From the NCBI RefSeq assembly GCF_905404315.1, contig NC_066275.1, positions 1,736,001 through 1,800,000 on the forward strand: 64,000 nt of DNA, given 5' to 3'. A program made the position numbers and the translations under genes. Of the stretch, positions 1 to 11,390 are shown in pieces. A model generated the notes under the pieces. The model worked only from the letters and a program-made list of their open reading frames with translations. It was not told the DNA's origin and did no database searches. Source of the stretch: Leptidea sinapis. Its lineage: Eukaryota > Arthropoda > Insecta > Lepidoptera > Pieridae. How positions within the stretch are numbered: position 1 is the stretch's first letter; each line of letters starts with the position of its first letter.

Positions 1-157
1 AATTGAAACTAAAATGCCGGGTGCGTGGTAAGACTGTTAAAATAATACAAAAAATAATTTAATTGTTCGAGACTGGCTCAAGTACGCCCACTTGGGCGTT
101 AGTTGCCGCACTTTGCGACTACGCAGTATCTAGTTGGAGCGCAGCGGAGACAATCCT
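1..157 (+). repeat. Dispersed repeat family A, copy 1
   Basis: The segment shares two blocks with other places in the window. Its opening (AATTGAAACTAAAATGCCGG...) recurs near 23755, and its GC-richer block with TTGTTCGAGACTGGCTC, CCCACTTGGGCG and CTAGTTGGAGCGCAGC recurs at 28548-28665 (same strand) and 23345-23420 (opposite strand). No ORF is present. It is a non-coding dispersed repeat of unknown class. Confidence 0.6.
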
Positions 158-844
158 TAATGTAAGACTCTAAATTTATTTTGATGCCCTAATTTGTGGG
201 TGAGAAGGAGCTGTCACGCTTGGCTATGTAATGCTCGTGTCAAGTCGGCTCGAGTGTAGTAAGGGAGCGCGAATTTAAACTGTTCTTATTATTTCAACAT
301 CATTGATTCATTCGAGTGTTACACATTTAAATAAAACACTTTTTAAATAATTAAAACGGGTTTAATTGTAATTTTAGTTAACCCGACGTTTCAAGACCTT
401 TCCAGATCTCGTTTTCAGGGGTTCATTAACTACAATAGTAATCTAAATATAACTGTTTCACAAAAATCTAATTTAAAAATAAAGTTACAATTGAACGCGT
501 TTTAATCCCTTAAAAAGCATTATATTGAAACATCCTAAATCTCCAGATTCTTGTTCCTTTTTTTATTTCCCCCACTCGAAGTAATGAGAACGTGTTGTAC
601 CACCATGTTTCTTGTGCGTCATACATACCATTAATGCCTATATTTAGTTTCTTTAAAATGCATTCTTTTCTTTCCAATTGCGACTTGCTCAAATTATTAC
701 ATCTCCACTTTGCTCCAAATTCTTTTACAAGACTCTCTATTTTCTTCTTTTTAAACATAATAATGATAAACGTTAGAAAAACTGAAAATTAAAAGAATAT
801 ATATTTGATGTATTGTCTTAAAAATATGTTGAAAAAAAATATGT
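158..844. other. AT-rich stretch, no gene seen
   Basis: No coding sequence is recognised. A short motif at 385-415 (AACCCGACGTTTCAAGACC and the following bases) looks like part of another dispersed repeat, but it has no second copy here. The short ORFs on both strands around 510-790 have no recognisable composition or domain. Confidence 0.5.
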
Positions 845-958
845 TCACATTCCTAAAAGGGTGGCAACGCTCCGGTGATTCATCTTGTATTGCAAGATCA
901 CTCAACACCATATGGCACGTAAACTCGTTAATCCTCCTTTTCCATAAAAAAATCGTAG
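845..958 (+). repeat. LINE tail fragment, family C
   Basis: The fragment matches the 3' part of the family C copies at 39045-39275 and, on the opposite strand, 52915-53170 and 53985-54120. Shared blocks are GGCAACGCTCC, TTGCAAGA and CTTTTCCATAAAAAA. Family C carries the C-terminal end of a non-LTR retrotransposon ORF2. Only the distal part survives here. Confidence 0.6.
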
Positions 959-1399
959 CAAATCTGAATAAGTAGGCCGATTAACAGAAACCATCACATT
1001 TCCCACTAAAATAACCCCATTTGTCGTATCACCGCTCTTCGGCAACATCTCCCTTAAAGCCTTTCCTAGTATCGGTGTGGAAATCTCAAAAAAAATCGAA
1101 AAGTCATCAGCTGGAGGGCAAAGCCAAATTGGATTCGAAGAAGCTGGACGTCATAGATAGAACATGGCAATACTTCAAGCCGGCCCACATTCTACAAAGC
1201 GCAGGTCCGGCCACATATAGAGGGTGATATATACTGAACGCAGTTTTGGCGAAAATTCCTTTCACATAATTATTCGAACAACGTTTGGAATATGTCAAAG
1301 TCAAAGTCAAACTGTATTGAAGTAGGGTTAAACCTTAAGGATGTGTCCCGTCCAGCGCCATATAAATTCGGGGTATAGACATATGGAGCAAATGTATCA
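959..1399. other. No gene seen
   Basis: Nothing is recognised except a short run of AGTCAAAGTCAAA near 1298, which resembles the 3' tails seen near 18627. The antisense ORF pair at 1021-1310 has no domain I recognise. Confidence 0.4.
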
Positions 1400-1592
1400 C
1401 AGACTGGTATCCCAGAAACTTAAAAAGGAAACCGGGGGGACAATACAGGAGATGGTCAGACGAACTTAGGACGATAGCAGGCAAGACATGGTATAGGTTA
1501 GCTAAAGATAGAAAAGAGTGGAAGAAGTTGGCAGAGGCCTTTGTCAATAGACAAACAGATAGTGATAGATACTTAGTTAAGGATAGTTTGTA
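1400..1592 (+). pseudogene. Non-LTR retrotransposon ORF2 C-terminal fragment
   Basis: A plus-strand reading frame gives WYPRNLKRKPGGQYRRW, then SDELRTIAGKTWYRLAKDR and EWKKLAEAFV, ending at a stop near 1590. The pattern (paired basic residues, RW-D, W-x2-A-x-DR, W-x2-L-x-EAF) is the usual extreme C-terminus of RTE-like and related LINE ORF2 proteins, downstream of the reverse transcriptase domain. No RT motifs lie upstream, so this is a 5'-truncated dead copy, which is typical for LINEs. Confidence 0.65.
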
Positions 1593-2148
1593 AGTATATA
1601 TGTAAATGATACTATCTGAATAAAGGCTTATATTACTATTATTAAACTAAGCGCTTATGAATCATCACTACAAATATTTCTTTCAAATTACTGAATTTGC
1701 CATAATATTATTATGTTCGTAAAAAGTTGGGCTCGTACATACAAGAAACTTAACGGCCATTTTTTTCAACCAAATAGAGTATTTTACAACGGTTGTAATA
1801 TACATAACAAATTAGTTTCTAAGGTGCTGCATCCAAGAATTCATTGTTTGTGTAAGGATGCTTCGTGAACATGATAGTCGTGATTACTGTCACAATTAGT
1901 AATTGCATCCAATATATACTGTGATTAATTAACTATAATTGGTCGACCTGGCACCACAAGCAGCACCGCTTACAATTGGGCACATGGACCAGCCATCGTT
2001 CCTTTCACACTCGTTCAGTGAGTATGACGAACCACGTTATAGCGCACCTACGCATGCACATTAATTAATGATCAGATTGCTTAGCAGTTATAGTTACAGT
2101 TTTGTTTCCTACAGCCATCTTCCCGACGGTAATTGTTTGTAAGGCTGT
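1593..2148. other. AT-rich stretch, no gene seen
   Basis: I recognise no domain, RNA or repeat here. Confidence 0.4.
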
Positions 2149-2520
2149 ATGATGTCTTCTGGGTTTGACAGCCAGCCCTTAAACGGCGGGACAGAATACC
2201 GGTTTTCCTTCTCTAAGATTGAAGTCGTCAAATGCTTGATGATATTACGGACGTCGAAATACCTTAGTCGCGTTTTACGACACATCGGTAAGAGTGAGGG
2301 AGGTCTATTCTACTCTGCCGGATACCCCACGGCCATTAAACATAGAACATTCGTCGACCAAATTGGGGACGTTTTGGGAAAAGAAAAGGTCCGATGCACC
2401 CGCAGCCGTCGATCATGTATGAAAAGAGTAATGAATGTAGAGGAAGCGCGTGAGGTTTGTAAGGATAGAAGCAAGTGGCATTCTATTGTCTTTGCCTACG
2501 CCGACGGGAACAAGGCGTGA
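2149..2520 (+). pseudogene. Possible LINE ORF2 C-terminal fragment (123 codons open)
   Basis: A 123-codon plus-strand frame contains YLSRVLRHIGKSEGG, which resembles the YLGHVLRH-type block of LINE C-termini, and ends NVEEAREVCKDRSKWHSIV, which resembles the DRSxWRxIV ending of such proteins. No zinc finger or RT motif is present. The fit to a 5'-truncated LINE is suggestive only. A host exon cannot be excluded, but no splice structure or upstream gene is visible. Confidence 0.4.
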
Positions 2521-2729
2521 GTGTATGTATGTAGATTGCTTAGCCTTGAATAAAATTCTATTGGTTATCTAACTTGGCCGCTAGATATACAATAATATTT
2601 TACACATCTAATATGAGCTATAGAGCACTGTATCAACTAATAAACTGACACGTTCACATCGTGATATTTCCAGTAAGTATAGGAAATAACCGTAAACAAA
2701 ATCACAGAAGAAACTACCCAATCATAAAA

Positions 2730-2900
2730 TGTCTAACTTAGAGGCGACCCAAAAAGTCCTAACTTTTATGATCAGGCCTTCACATAATCGTTGACTCACT
2801 ACAGATGAAATGGTGTGGATAAAAACGTTGGCAAACTGCCTGGAACACTTACCTTGAATTGCTATTGGGCATGAATATTATATATCTACAAGTCAAATAT
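2730..2900 (+). repeat. Dispersed repeat family H, copy 1
   Basis: Blocks such as GACCCAAAAAGTCCTAACTTTTAT, here split by substitutions, CTCACTACAGATGAA and AAACTGCCTG recur in the same order and orientation at 34585-34790. It is a non-coding dispersed repeat of unknown class. Confidence 0.55.
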
Positions 2901-4329
2901 ATTAAATTATCCCTAAGACTATAGAATTTTATAAATACTTTTGTAAAATAATTTTCTTTTTCTTTTGATGATGGCCATTTTAGAATACGTGAACTTGGCT
3001 TTTTATTTTATTAATTTTAGAAGAACTTTAGTAATTCATATTCAGTGAAAATTTCACCAAACTATTGCGTTTCATAAGTTAAATCCCTCTAACGTACGGT
3101 CGGACAAACAGCGGAGTCTTATTTATTTGTTTTAGTCATCATTAAGTTGAAAATGATGCCTTCTCACAATTTTTCAGTCTTAATAAGTCAATTTTATAAC
3201 TATAATTTTTATTCTTTAGGTAAGATACTTAAATCACATTTTTAATTAAAAAAATTTAAAAATAAGTTTTAAACTAAAAAATTTATTAATTCTGTTTGTT
3301 TCTCTGTTTCTCAACTTCTTTCTCACTATAATGGATTTCTATCTTCATTGTATGTCTTACATACAAAATGAAATAAAATCGATTACACATCAAATTCAAA
3401 CATACTCACGAGAAATCAATTATATTTTTTTAATAATATAAAAATTTTGATATAACTAAAACCATGTCACGCTAAAAAATTTGGAGACTTTTTCCATGAA
3501 ATTATCGGAAAAAATGCAAAAAAAAAAATCCTTTTTAAAATTACTGATGATACTTCTCTAATAATTTTTATTCTAATAATGTATTCAATACTGTATAGGT
3601 ATCTAAATACCTACTATCATCGCTATATTTCCATACATAAAACATTGTAGGGCATTTTGATTAATGAATTCCTGACAGATTTTATTACAAGAACTATATT
3701 TTTTATTAAAAAAGAAAGAACGTTCCCGAAAAATACCGTTAATATGCTATTATTTTCAAATCGTTTCATTATTCATGTTAAAGTTCCAGGTCAATATACA
3801 TAAAATTCTTAACAACATTCACAATCAAATTGTTCTTCATTTCTGTAAAATATAATTGTACAAAATTTACAAATTCTAAAAATCTTACCTCTGATTGAAA
3901 TCAGACAAACAGAGAACATAAACGCGAGTTCAGAAACATTCACAGGTCCCTCAAACATATAAAAAATATACCAGTGACTCGCGACAGAATGTGTAAAAAC
4001 GCAGGGAACTATGAAAAAGAAACGCCAATATTTTTTTAAAAATGTGTCACGCTCATCGAAAAAATTGACATTCAATTTTTTTAGAATTCTGAAGCTCAAA
4101 AACAGCGGTTTGGAAAAGTCTATTGGAAATGTATTCAATACGTTTTCCATGTTGTTCGAGTAAAACAGTTAATGGCTTAATAGAAATATAATTTAACAGA
4201 AATGTTTATATCGTAAGCATTGTGGGCGTATCGTCTGAATTTGAAATTGTTATTAGGGTTCTTTTGGTTATCATAAAATAGTATTTATTTGTATTACTTA
4301 TTTGTTTATTAGCCAAAACTTCAAAAAAT
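2901..4329. other. AT-rich stretch, no gene seen
   Basis: This is strongly A/T-rich sequence with homopolymer runs. The minus-strand open frames at 3809-4150 and 4206-4493 show no recognisable domain and lie in low-complexity DNA. I do not regard them as genes. Confidence 0.5.
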
Positions 4330-4570
4330 ATTAGTGTCATCTTCAATCTTACTAAAATTCCACCCTTAATGAGTATTCCGAAGGTTCCCATGTCGTACCT
4401 GAAACACTGCGCAAGGAACCTCATTACATAATTTAGGTTTACGTGGACGGTTTCTTCAAAATCACACTGTAGAGGAATTCCGCAACCAACCAACCAGATG
4501 TTGGTTAAGCCCTAGTTTGCGGCGTGTAGGGTAGAATGGGTGCGATGGTAGAATTCGGCAGCAGGCATGA
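4330..4570 (-). repeat. LINE tail fragment, family C
   Basis: The order of blocks (GAAGGTTCCCATGTCGTACC, CACTGCGCAAGGAA, a degraded wound-down middle, GTAGAATTCGGCAGCAGGCA) matches the family C copies at 52990-53235 and 54080-54270. The coding sense of the parent ORF2 tail (DLGTFKK-type motif) is the minus strand. The copy is diverged and its frame is broken. Confidence 0.6.
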
Positions 4571-4892
4571 GGTCTTATATATCGTTTTAGATAACTTGCT
4601 TATTGTGCTACACCCTAAAAAAGCTGATAATCGGAAACAAGTTTTCTATCATCTATCTCTTATACAATGGAGATCAGCTTTTCAAAAACATTTGAGCCTT
4701 TTCGTTCCTCAAGATTTTTAGCTGATTTTCATTCCTTAGATGACTTGAGAAAGTTTCTATTATTTGTATGCCTTTTAATTCTTTGACAATTGATTCAGTA
4801 GCGTTTTGTCTTGTGGAAATCTAGTTTGTTGAAATGATACTTATGAATTTCTAAAGTTTTCTTTTCATTTTAAATTTACCACCACTTTTGAA

Positions 4893-4985
4893 AAGGTTGA
4901 GCTTTAATAAGAAGAAGTGGTAGGAAACTTATTGCCACTCTTTCAAACAACATTTACAGCTTCATAGTTTTACAAATCATTTGAT
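4893..4985 (+). repeat. Dispersed repeat, LINE 3'-tail type
   Basis: The block GGTTGAGCTTTAATAAGAAG followed by TTATTGCCACTCTTTC recurs at 19275-19320 in the same orientation. This looks like part of a LINE or SINE 3' region. Confidence 0.5.
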
Positions 4986-5019
4986 TTATAATACAAACGT
5001 CACTAATATGCAAAACTTA

Positions 5020-5195
5020 CTGAGACCGCCATATTTGTGACGTTTGCTATCTTTGGCAGTCGTAGCAGCAGCCCCTGTACCGAGTTTGTCTGGATATGAA
5101 AAATAGCTCAACTAGCGCTGCAAGTCGCAATCTACACCAGCTCCTTTCCCCTTGTCCAAGGTACTAGAATCATTCCGTCCATCAGATCGCTTGCT
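5020..5195 (-). pseudogene. LINE ORF2 tail fragment, family F
   Basis: The sequence matches 26840-26985 in order and orientation (CATATTTGTGACG..., GCTATCTTTGGCAGTCG against GCTGTCTTCAGCAGTCGATG, then a block beginning CACACCAGC). The copy at 26582-26950 has an open frame that identifies the family as the C-terminal end of a non-LTR retrotransposon ORF2. This copy is shorter and broken. Confidence 0.55.
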
Positions 5196-5235
5196 TTAAG
5201 GCGTATTTCTTAAAATTTTATTATTTATAATTTTT

Positions 5236-5880
5236 AACCGACTTCAAAAAAGGAGGAGGTTCTCAATTCGTCGGTATTTTTTTTTATTTATGTTTAATTT
5301 TTATAATTCTTTTTTTATTTGAAAGCTGGTGCTTCCCGTGTGGTCCCATTGTAATTTGGTCCTGATCTGACAATGGCATCCATGAGAAAAATCATAAAAG
5401 TCTTAATTTTGCTATACATACGTATAGCAAATTGGATAATAAATTTACGAATAACTCAATATCGCGCCAACCGATTTCGATGATTTATTGGAAAGGATAT
5501 ACTTCAAAGATAGTTTGGTTAGGTTCTGAATACGGAATCCATGGCAAAGTAACGGAACTCTTCAATTAAGCGCTTACGTTCATTGCTGCATTGTAAAATT
5601 TTGTATATCTGCACATATTTAGACAAGTTGTTAGTTAGTGTACTTCAAATTCACTTAAAATTGGTGTCATCCAAGATAGGCTTGTATATACATAGTTATA
5701 GGTGAGATGTGCTTGAGTCATGAGGAGGTGAGAGGCGAGAGCGGGTCGCGGCCGCGGCGGAAGGATACCGATTCCAAAAATTACAATAATCGTAACTAGA
5801 ATTAGATTGTATATTAAAATACGCAATTATTTTAATACTTTTTAGAGTATATTATATCTATTGTTTTTGTTATTTTTTTT
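5236..5880 (-). mobile_element. Foldback-type element, family D, copy 1 (one end lost)
   Basis: It starts at AACCGACTTCAAAAAAGGAG, the terminal inverted repeat of the two better copies at about 30015-30870 and 33420-34285. It runs through the same blocks in reverse order (TGGTCCCATTGTAATTTGGT, GGTTCTGAATACGGAATCC, ACGCAATTATTTTAATAC). The far terminal repeat is missing: after TTGTTTTTGTTATTTTTTTT the match stops. It has no coding capacity and is presumably a non-autonomous DNA element. Confidence 0.6.
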
Positions 5881-6512
5881 AAACTATTTATCTTAGTTCT
5901 GAGCAGTGTGACTAACTTAAAAATTGCAATCAAATTAAAGTGTAGCCATACAAAACAAGTGATTTTATTGGGGCCATTTTCCGTTACGTCGCGCCTTATG
6001 TAGTTTTACAATAATCAGAACATACTGTGATTCATACAGATTCATTTATTGGCTCTTAGCTTAGTCTCCATTACATTAACAAATAAATTATTTAAAAAAA
6101 AAAGAATTTTTATTTGTTTGATACTCTCATTTTGATGGAAGCAATATTGAATTATTAATGCGAATATTATATTTACAAAGGCACAAAGTGTAAAGTATTC
6201 TGTAATAATGCAAAAATGATTCACTATGTATTCAATACTGTGACAGCCCCTTGAGATTATAAGGCAATAACGAATAAGTGTTAGGTGAAATAATATAGAA
6301 ACTCTTTCATATTTCCATTTTATTTGAAGTTTTGGATTAAAAGATTTATTCGATGTGTGTTATTAGGTTAGTATTATGTAATGGAATATACTAATAGAAA
6401 GTTAAGTTATCAGACTTTTTTTGTTTAAAAATCTCTTCTTCTGATAAGGTATGTCTGTGATAGCCTGGAGATCTTGGTTATAATCGAAGATCAAAGTAAT
6501 ATTTTTTTTTAA
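5881..6512. other. AT-rich stretch, no gene seen
   Basis: I recognise no domain, RNA gene or repeat copy here. Confidence 0.4.
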
Positions 6513-6685
6513 TGAAAATAAGGGACGAGACGAGCATGACGTTCAGCTGATGGAAATTGCAGTGCCGCTCAAGATTCTTCAAAAACCCAAAAATTCTAAG
6601 CGGCACTCTTGCGCTCGTCACCTTGAGACATAAAATGTTAAGTCTTATATGTCCAGAAATTTCACTAGCTACGGTATTGAAAATA
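6513..6685 (+). repeat. SINE-like dispersed repeat, family B (5' part)
   Basis: This copy reads AATAAGGGACGAGACGAGC, TGACGTTCAGCTGATGG, CAGTGCCGCTCAAGATTCTT and continues to TCACTAGCTACGG. Six other loci in the window carry the same family. The full unit, about 280 bp, is best seen on the minus strand at 39926-40207 and 61345-61625. It has no ORF, and I found no clear pol III box B, so SINE is a working label only. Confidence 0.7.
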
Positions 6686-6934
6686 TTGTTTTATCATCGA
6701 TATATGAGCGAATCATCAAGTAAATCGGACGTTTTTTTGTAGATAATACACGTACAATGATTTCCTTACATACATACACATTTTATTACCATGGTGATGA
6801 GTGGTAGGATAAAAAATCTTTTAATGCGTATAAACTTGTAATAAAGTCTCTTCGGCTGTATTAGTTTTGATGACTTTAAAAACGCAATTTTCAAATATGA
6901 AATGAGTAGAATGTAATGTATGTTATTGTCGTTT

Positions 6935-7560
6935 TCTAATTGATATAGTACCACCATGGTTTGAGATTTTTGAGTGAAACTTTTTAACATGGTACCTATG
7001 TAGTTGTTCTTTTAAATATGTGCAAAATTCGATTATCGACTTTCAGTTGCTTTTTTATTCAACTAAACGCGGCAAATACAGCTCGCAATATCAATTTTGC
7101 GTTTGGATAGGGGACTGCTAATGAACGCACCGTGTGATTTTGGTTTAAACGCTTTCGTGATGGAAACTTTGATTTGAAGAACGAACCACGTGGAAGACCG
7201 CCCACACAGGTGAATAACAATGAATTTTAAGAGATGGTGGAAGCCGATCCGAGCCAAACTACCCAGGAATTAGAGGCATGGTTTAACGTTACCTTACCAA
7301 CAATAATGACTTATTTGCGTCAAATCAACTTGTGTTGCATTGTTGAATTGATACAGAAATGAATATTGGATCGAATTTTAGCATGTAATTAAAAGTGGAT
7401 TCTTTACGATAACCGTAAGCGCAAAATGCAATGGCTGACCCCAGGTCAAACGCCACAACAGTGTCAAAGTTTACCAATAAAAAGATAATGGTAACTGTTT
7501 GGTGGTTTCAGCATGATGTAACTGACTATAGCTTTCTCCGGTCAGGTCAAGCAATGGCAG
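6935..7560 (+). pseudogene. Mariner transposase remnant, mori-like
   Basis: Plus-strand fragments in several frames read as mariner transposase. Near 7075 there is an N-terminal helix-turn-helix block (ARNINFAFGEGTANERTV-like), followed by WFKRFRDGNFDLKNEPRG and RPPT. Further on come EADPSQTTQELE and, after 7395, KWILYDNRKRKMQWL, which is the region around the first catalytic aspartate; WILYDNRKR is characteristic of mori-type mariners. Stops and frameshifts interrupt every part. The 5' flank at 6940-7050 matches 51875-51985, so both loci carry the same element. The DDE second half is lost. The copy is inactive. Confidence 0.75.
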
Positions 7561-8890
7561 AATCAGAATCAGAATATCTTTTTTCAATAAAATCTCGAGG
7601 ATCACATTGAATCGTCACAGATGTCTACTAAGTTGGATTATTTGTTTGTTTAAATACTAGAAAAATTGTTTGTTTGTTTTAACAATCAACATTCTCTGAG
7701 ATATTTAATAGTAATAAATTATTTGCTAGCCAATCAAATAGATTTCAGTCAGTAAAGATTCAGTTTACAATTTTATTCAGACCTCATTTTTAGGTCAGTG
7801 AGCACGTACGAAGCAGGTTTGTGAGACAGATATCATAACTTTATTACGAAGATATGAATACGGCGCAATATATGATGATAATAAAATATCTCCATGCTAT
7901 TGTTTTGCTTCGATAAAATTACACTTGCCATCAATTTAACGATCTTTAAACCGAATAGTTATTGACCACTGACCTCTACTATATACCACAGGACTGGCGG
8001 CGGTCAAAGTACTTTTGTGCCAGTTTGATATTCGCCATTTTGGCGCTATTGGCCATGTAGCGAGAGTCTGCGGTACTAATACTAGTGATGACAACCTCAG
8101 CAAACATCGAAAGATGTTGGGAAACTATTTACAATAAAGATTGTGTTTTTTATAACGTTTATTCTTGAAGTATAAATAACACGGAAAACGAACGAAATTA
8201 ATTAAAAATGCAATAATACTTCAAAGTATTGTACGTTCCTTCGCAGCCATTTGTATTATACGTCAAAATTAGTTCTCTGGACGCTCGCGAGTGTCAAAAG
8301 GAACAGCCTGTCCAGTGGTATTTATACAGGTCAGTGTTAGTGACCCTGACTATAGCTAATCTCGGGTTTGAATATTGGTGTTAATGACTAAAGTATAGCT
8401 ATATGTGAATGTCGTGTATTTTAATATTTGAATTTATTACCATTCGGAAATATCCGTAGACTTCGATGGAATGTGCGCCCTTTTCCCACGCACGTTCTTG
8501 AAATACAGTCGCCAACGAAAATGCTGACTGTAGCATTAACGCACGTATACACTTTCATACGATTTGATATGAATTATTGATGAGGTTTTTTTTTAAATAA
8601 CTTTTTTTGTTTGTGACTTTATCCGATTTAAATAAAGTGAGTAATGTCTCACTTTATTATTTACATATTGAGTTGTATTAGGGCTACATCAACGGATGAC
8701 CCTCACTCTCACTTTGTGGTAAATCATGGACATACCGATGATACATCATAAAATTTAATTTATAGCCAAGAATTGATGCGACTTGAAAACTGAGGTGTAT
8801 ATATGCAGTACGTATATGAATCCATCACCTTGAAAATCTTGAATGACTTTATATTTTTTTTTCGAAATCGTGATGTGTTTGTTTATTGAC
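7561..8890. other. No gene seen; flank of the LTR element
   Basis: A short run of CAGAATCAGAATCAGAATAT at 7567-7586 resembles LINE 3' tails. A block at 7785-7860 (TTTTTAGGTCAGTGA...) has a loose match at 58588-58660. No coding sequence is recognised. Confidence 0.4.
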
Positions 8891-9656
8891 TGAGACTGAG
8901 CGTTTGGCGATTAAATAAAACAACTGCTTGACTGTGAGGAATATGTGAAAGATATGATATATTTGAAAGTTACATGATATATATACAAAATCCTTAAAAC
9001 TAGTTATCCAATTACAATTGTTACTTAAAAAATATTTACAAGTTCAGAAAATACACACCAATACTAAAGCCTACATTTTAACCAATAGTAAAACGTTTCA
9101 TTCAATAAGAATTGAGAATAATATTATTTGTTCTATCTCGCTCTAAAACTAATGCTATCGCAGTAAGCCGGCCAGCGAACGCGGTTTGTGTAAACTCGCG
9201 TCGAACCTCGATCATACGATGTCAATGAGCATTCAGCACCTACTCTGCCGCTCATTGATTAAAATTAATGAATAGCGATCGACCCCCGAGTCCCGACGCG
9301 TCATTCGATAACGCTCGGCCTTGCTCTGCGGTTGTGTAACGCGGAGTATATGACTGATCACGTGAGTATATCTGCGGTCGCCGAGAGAAAGTACGATGCT
9401 TGAACTTCACTGAGATGACTACTGGTGATCTGTATGATTCTATGAGTTGATGTACAGCATTATGAAAATATGGTTCTTATCAGAGCTAATATTACGTTAT
9501 ATAAAATAAAATGTTCTTTTCAGAACGAATCTTTCGGCATACGCTTATTACAGTTATTATGCACGATTACTATTTCTACGATCTATAATGCTACGTTACA
9601 AGTTAGATATTAGACATTTGTATTAATTGATATTATTGGTTGTAGGTACAGCTACA
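8891..9656 (-). repeat. 3' LTR of the Ty3-type element
   Basis: This is the direct repeat of the LTR at 13776-14460. It ends at CAGCTACA (9649-9656) next to a purine-rich tract. It retains a GC-rich segment at about 9165-9205 (AAGCCGGCCAGCGAACGCGG) that is absent from the other LTR, so the indel was probably a deletion in the 5' LTR. Confidence 0.85.
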
Positions 9657-9670
9657 GGAGTCCCCTTCAA
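9657..9670 (-). promoter_or_regulatory. Polypurine tract
   Basis: In element orientation the sequence immediately upstream of the 3' LTR is TTGAAGGGGACTCC. A purine-rich run abutting the LTR is the expected plus-strand primer. It overlaps the end of the integrase reading frame. Confidence 0.6.
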
Positions 9671-10800
9671 GTGAAACGCACCGGCAACTTGATGTGTCGG
9701 CCTGTCCTTGACATTTTGATAGGCTGGTACGTCAAGTTGTTCGTAGGGTCTGGTAACTTGGAATTTTGGGTATTGGTGGTATGTTTGTTAGGTATGGTAT
9801 CGGTAAGGTTTTTGGTAACTTGTACAGGTAAAGGTAATGAATATAATGTATTGTTTTCTTCAGTTTCATTTAATAAATATGCAGGTTTTAAACGGTCGAT
9901 CGATATGTTTGTTTGTCGACCTGGTAACTGAATGGTATAAACTTTACCGCTTCGTTTGATAACACGGTACGGTCCTTCATATGGTGTTTGTAATGGTGGT
10001 TTTACTGAATCTATTCTAATAAACACATGACTGCATGTATATAAGTCTTGATGAACAAATATGTGTTTGTTATTTCGATGTGAAGTAGGTGAGTGTGGTT
10101 TATTAGATGCGATATGGGTACGTAATTTATCAACGTAGGTATGATCCAATGAGGTAGATGATGTTTGTGTGTTTATGTCGAAGAAATCACTTGGTAGACG
10201 AAGGTTATAGCCGTATGTTAGTTCGGCAGCGCTAACGCCTGTGTCCGATCGTAGAACTGCGCGCAGGCCTAATAATACGGTTGGTAGTTCATTGACCCAT
10301 GCACAGGTGTTCGTTAACCTTGAACGAAGGGCTGTCTTCAAGCAACGATAAAAGCGTTCTACCTTTCCGTTACTCTTTGGGTTATAGCTAGTACTTCGTA
10401 TCCGTTTAACTCCCATAGTTTTCATGAGGTAGGTAAACTGAGAGCTTTCGAATTGTCGACCTTGATCGCTTGTTAGTGTCGCTGGGCATCCAAATCTTGA
10501 GATCCAGTGATTGTATAATATCTGCAATTGTCTCGGCTGTAATATTGTCGCTAGGGATTGCCTCAGGCCAACCAGTATGTCTGTCGATCATTGTTATCAG
10601 ATAACGATGTCCTTGAGCAGAGGTAGGTAGAGGTCCAACAATATCTATGTGTTTATGCTGAAAACGATCGCTTGCGTTGAATTTTGCTGACTGTGTGGCG
10701 TTGTATTTTACTTTTCTGACAATTTATACAAGTTTTACTCCACTTCCCGATGTCGATATTCATTGATGGCCAAAAGAATTTTTGAGATATTAATTTACGT
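9667..10800 (-). pseudogene. pol: Integrase region of pol
   Basis: At about 10690-10760 the zinc-binding region survives only in pieces. The frame at 10406-10591 has MIDRHTGWPEAIP, where the first catalytic aspartate is expected. The frame at 9667-10527 has LTSDQGRQFESSQF (second catalytic D) and SYNPKSNGKVERFYRCLK (catalytic E). Downstream is a C-terminal domain with PYEGPYRVIKRSGKVYTIQL, a GPY/F-type module, and no chromodomain is seen. A frameshift near 10520 separates the first catalytic residue from the rest. Confidence 0.85.
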
Positions 10801-11002
10801 GATGTTCGTATTCCTGGGTGAGTAATATTATGTACACTATTAAAAATTTGTTTGCGGAATTCTGTAGGTATGTAAGGACGTACATGACTTGTTGATGTTT
10901 CGCAATATAATTCTAGGTTCGTGTTAGGTACATTTATTTTCTTGAAGGTTAAGTTTGGTTGTTGAATGAGTTGTGTTATGCTGCTGTCTCGCTCTTGTGC
11001 GT

Positions 11003-11390
11003 TTATAGTTCGCTGTAGTCGGTCGTAGGTGATACGGTTATTGTTTCTATGCGACTTAATGCGTCGGCAATAATATTGTTTTTTCCACTGATGTGTCGAA
11101 TATCGGTTGTGAATTCACTGATGATTAATAATTGGCGCGTTCGGCGTGGCGTTTCGTTTGCAGTATGTGTTTTATTCATAGCGAATGTGAGGGGTTTGTG
11201 GTCTGTGAATATAATTAATTCACGTCCTTCAAACATCTTACGGAAATGTTCCACTGACTTATAGACGGCTGAGAGTTCTCTGTCATACGCTGAGCATGTC
11301 TTCTCCGCCTCTGAGAATTTCTTTGAGAAGTAACCGAGTGGTTGCCAATTATTTTCGATGTATTGTTGTAGGACTACCTACCTACTGCAT
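11003..11390 (-). pseudogene. pol: RNase H region of pol
   Basis: The minus strand encodes ELSAVYKSVEHFRKMFEGRE followed by IIFTDHKPLTFAMNK, then RHISGKNNIIADALSR. The TDHKPL and N-x2-ADALSR blocks are diagnostic of Ty3-type RNase H. The open frame starts at 11254, and the preceding part (near 11380, NAVGR and beyond) lies in another frame. The next segment towards integrase is also interrupted. Confidence 0.8.

Noticed and set aside
3809..4493. Two minus-strand ORFs of 95-113 codons
   Set aside because: Low-complexity AT-rich DNA, Phe/Ile-rich translations without any motif, and one overlaps a LINE tail fragment.
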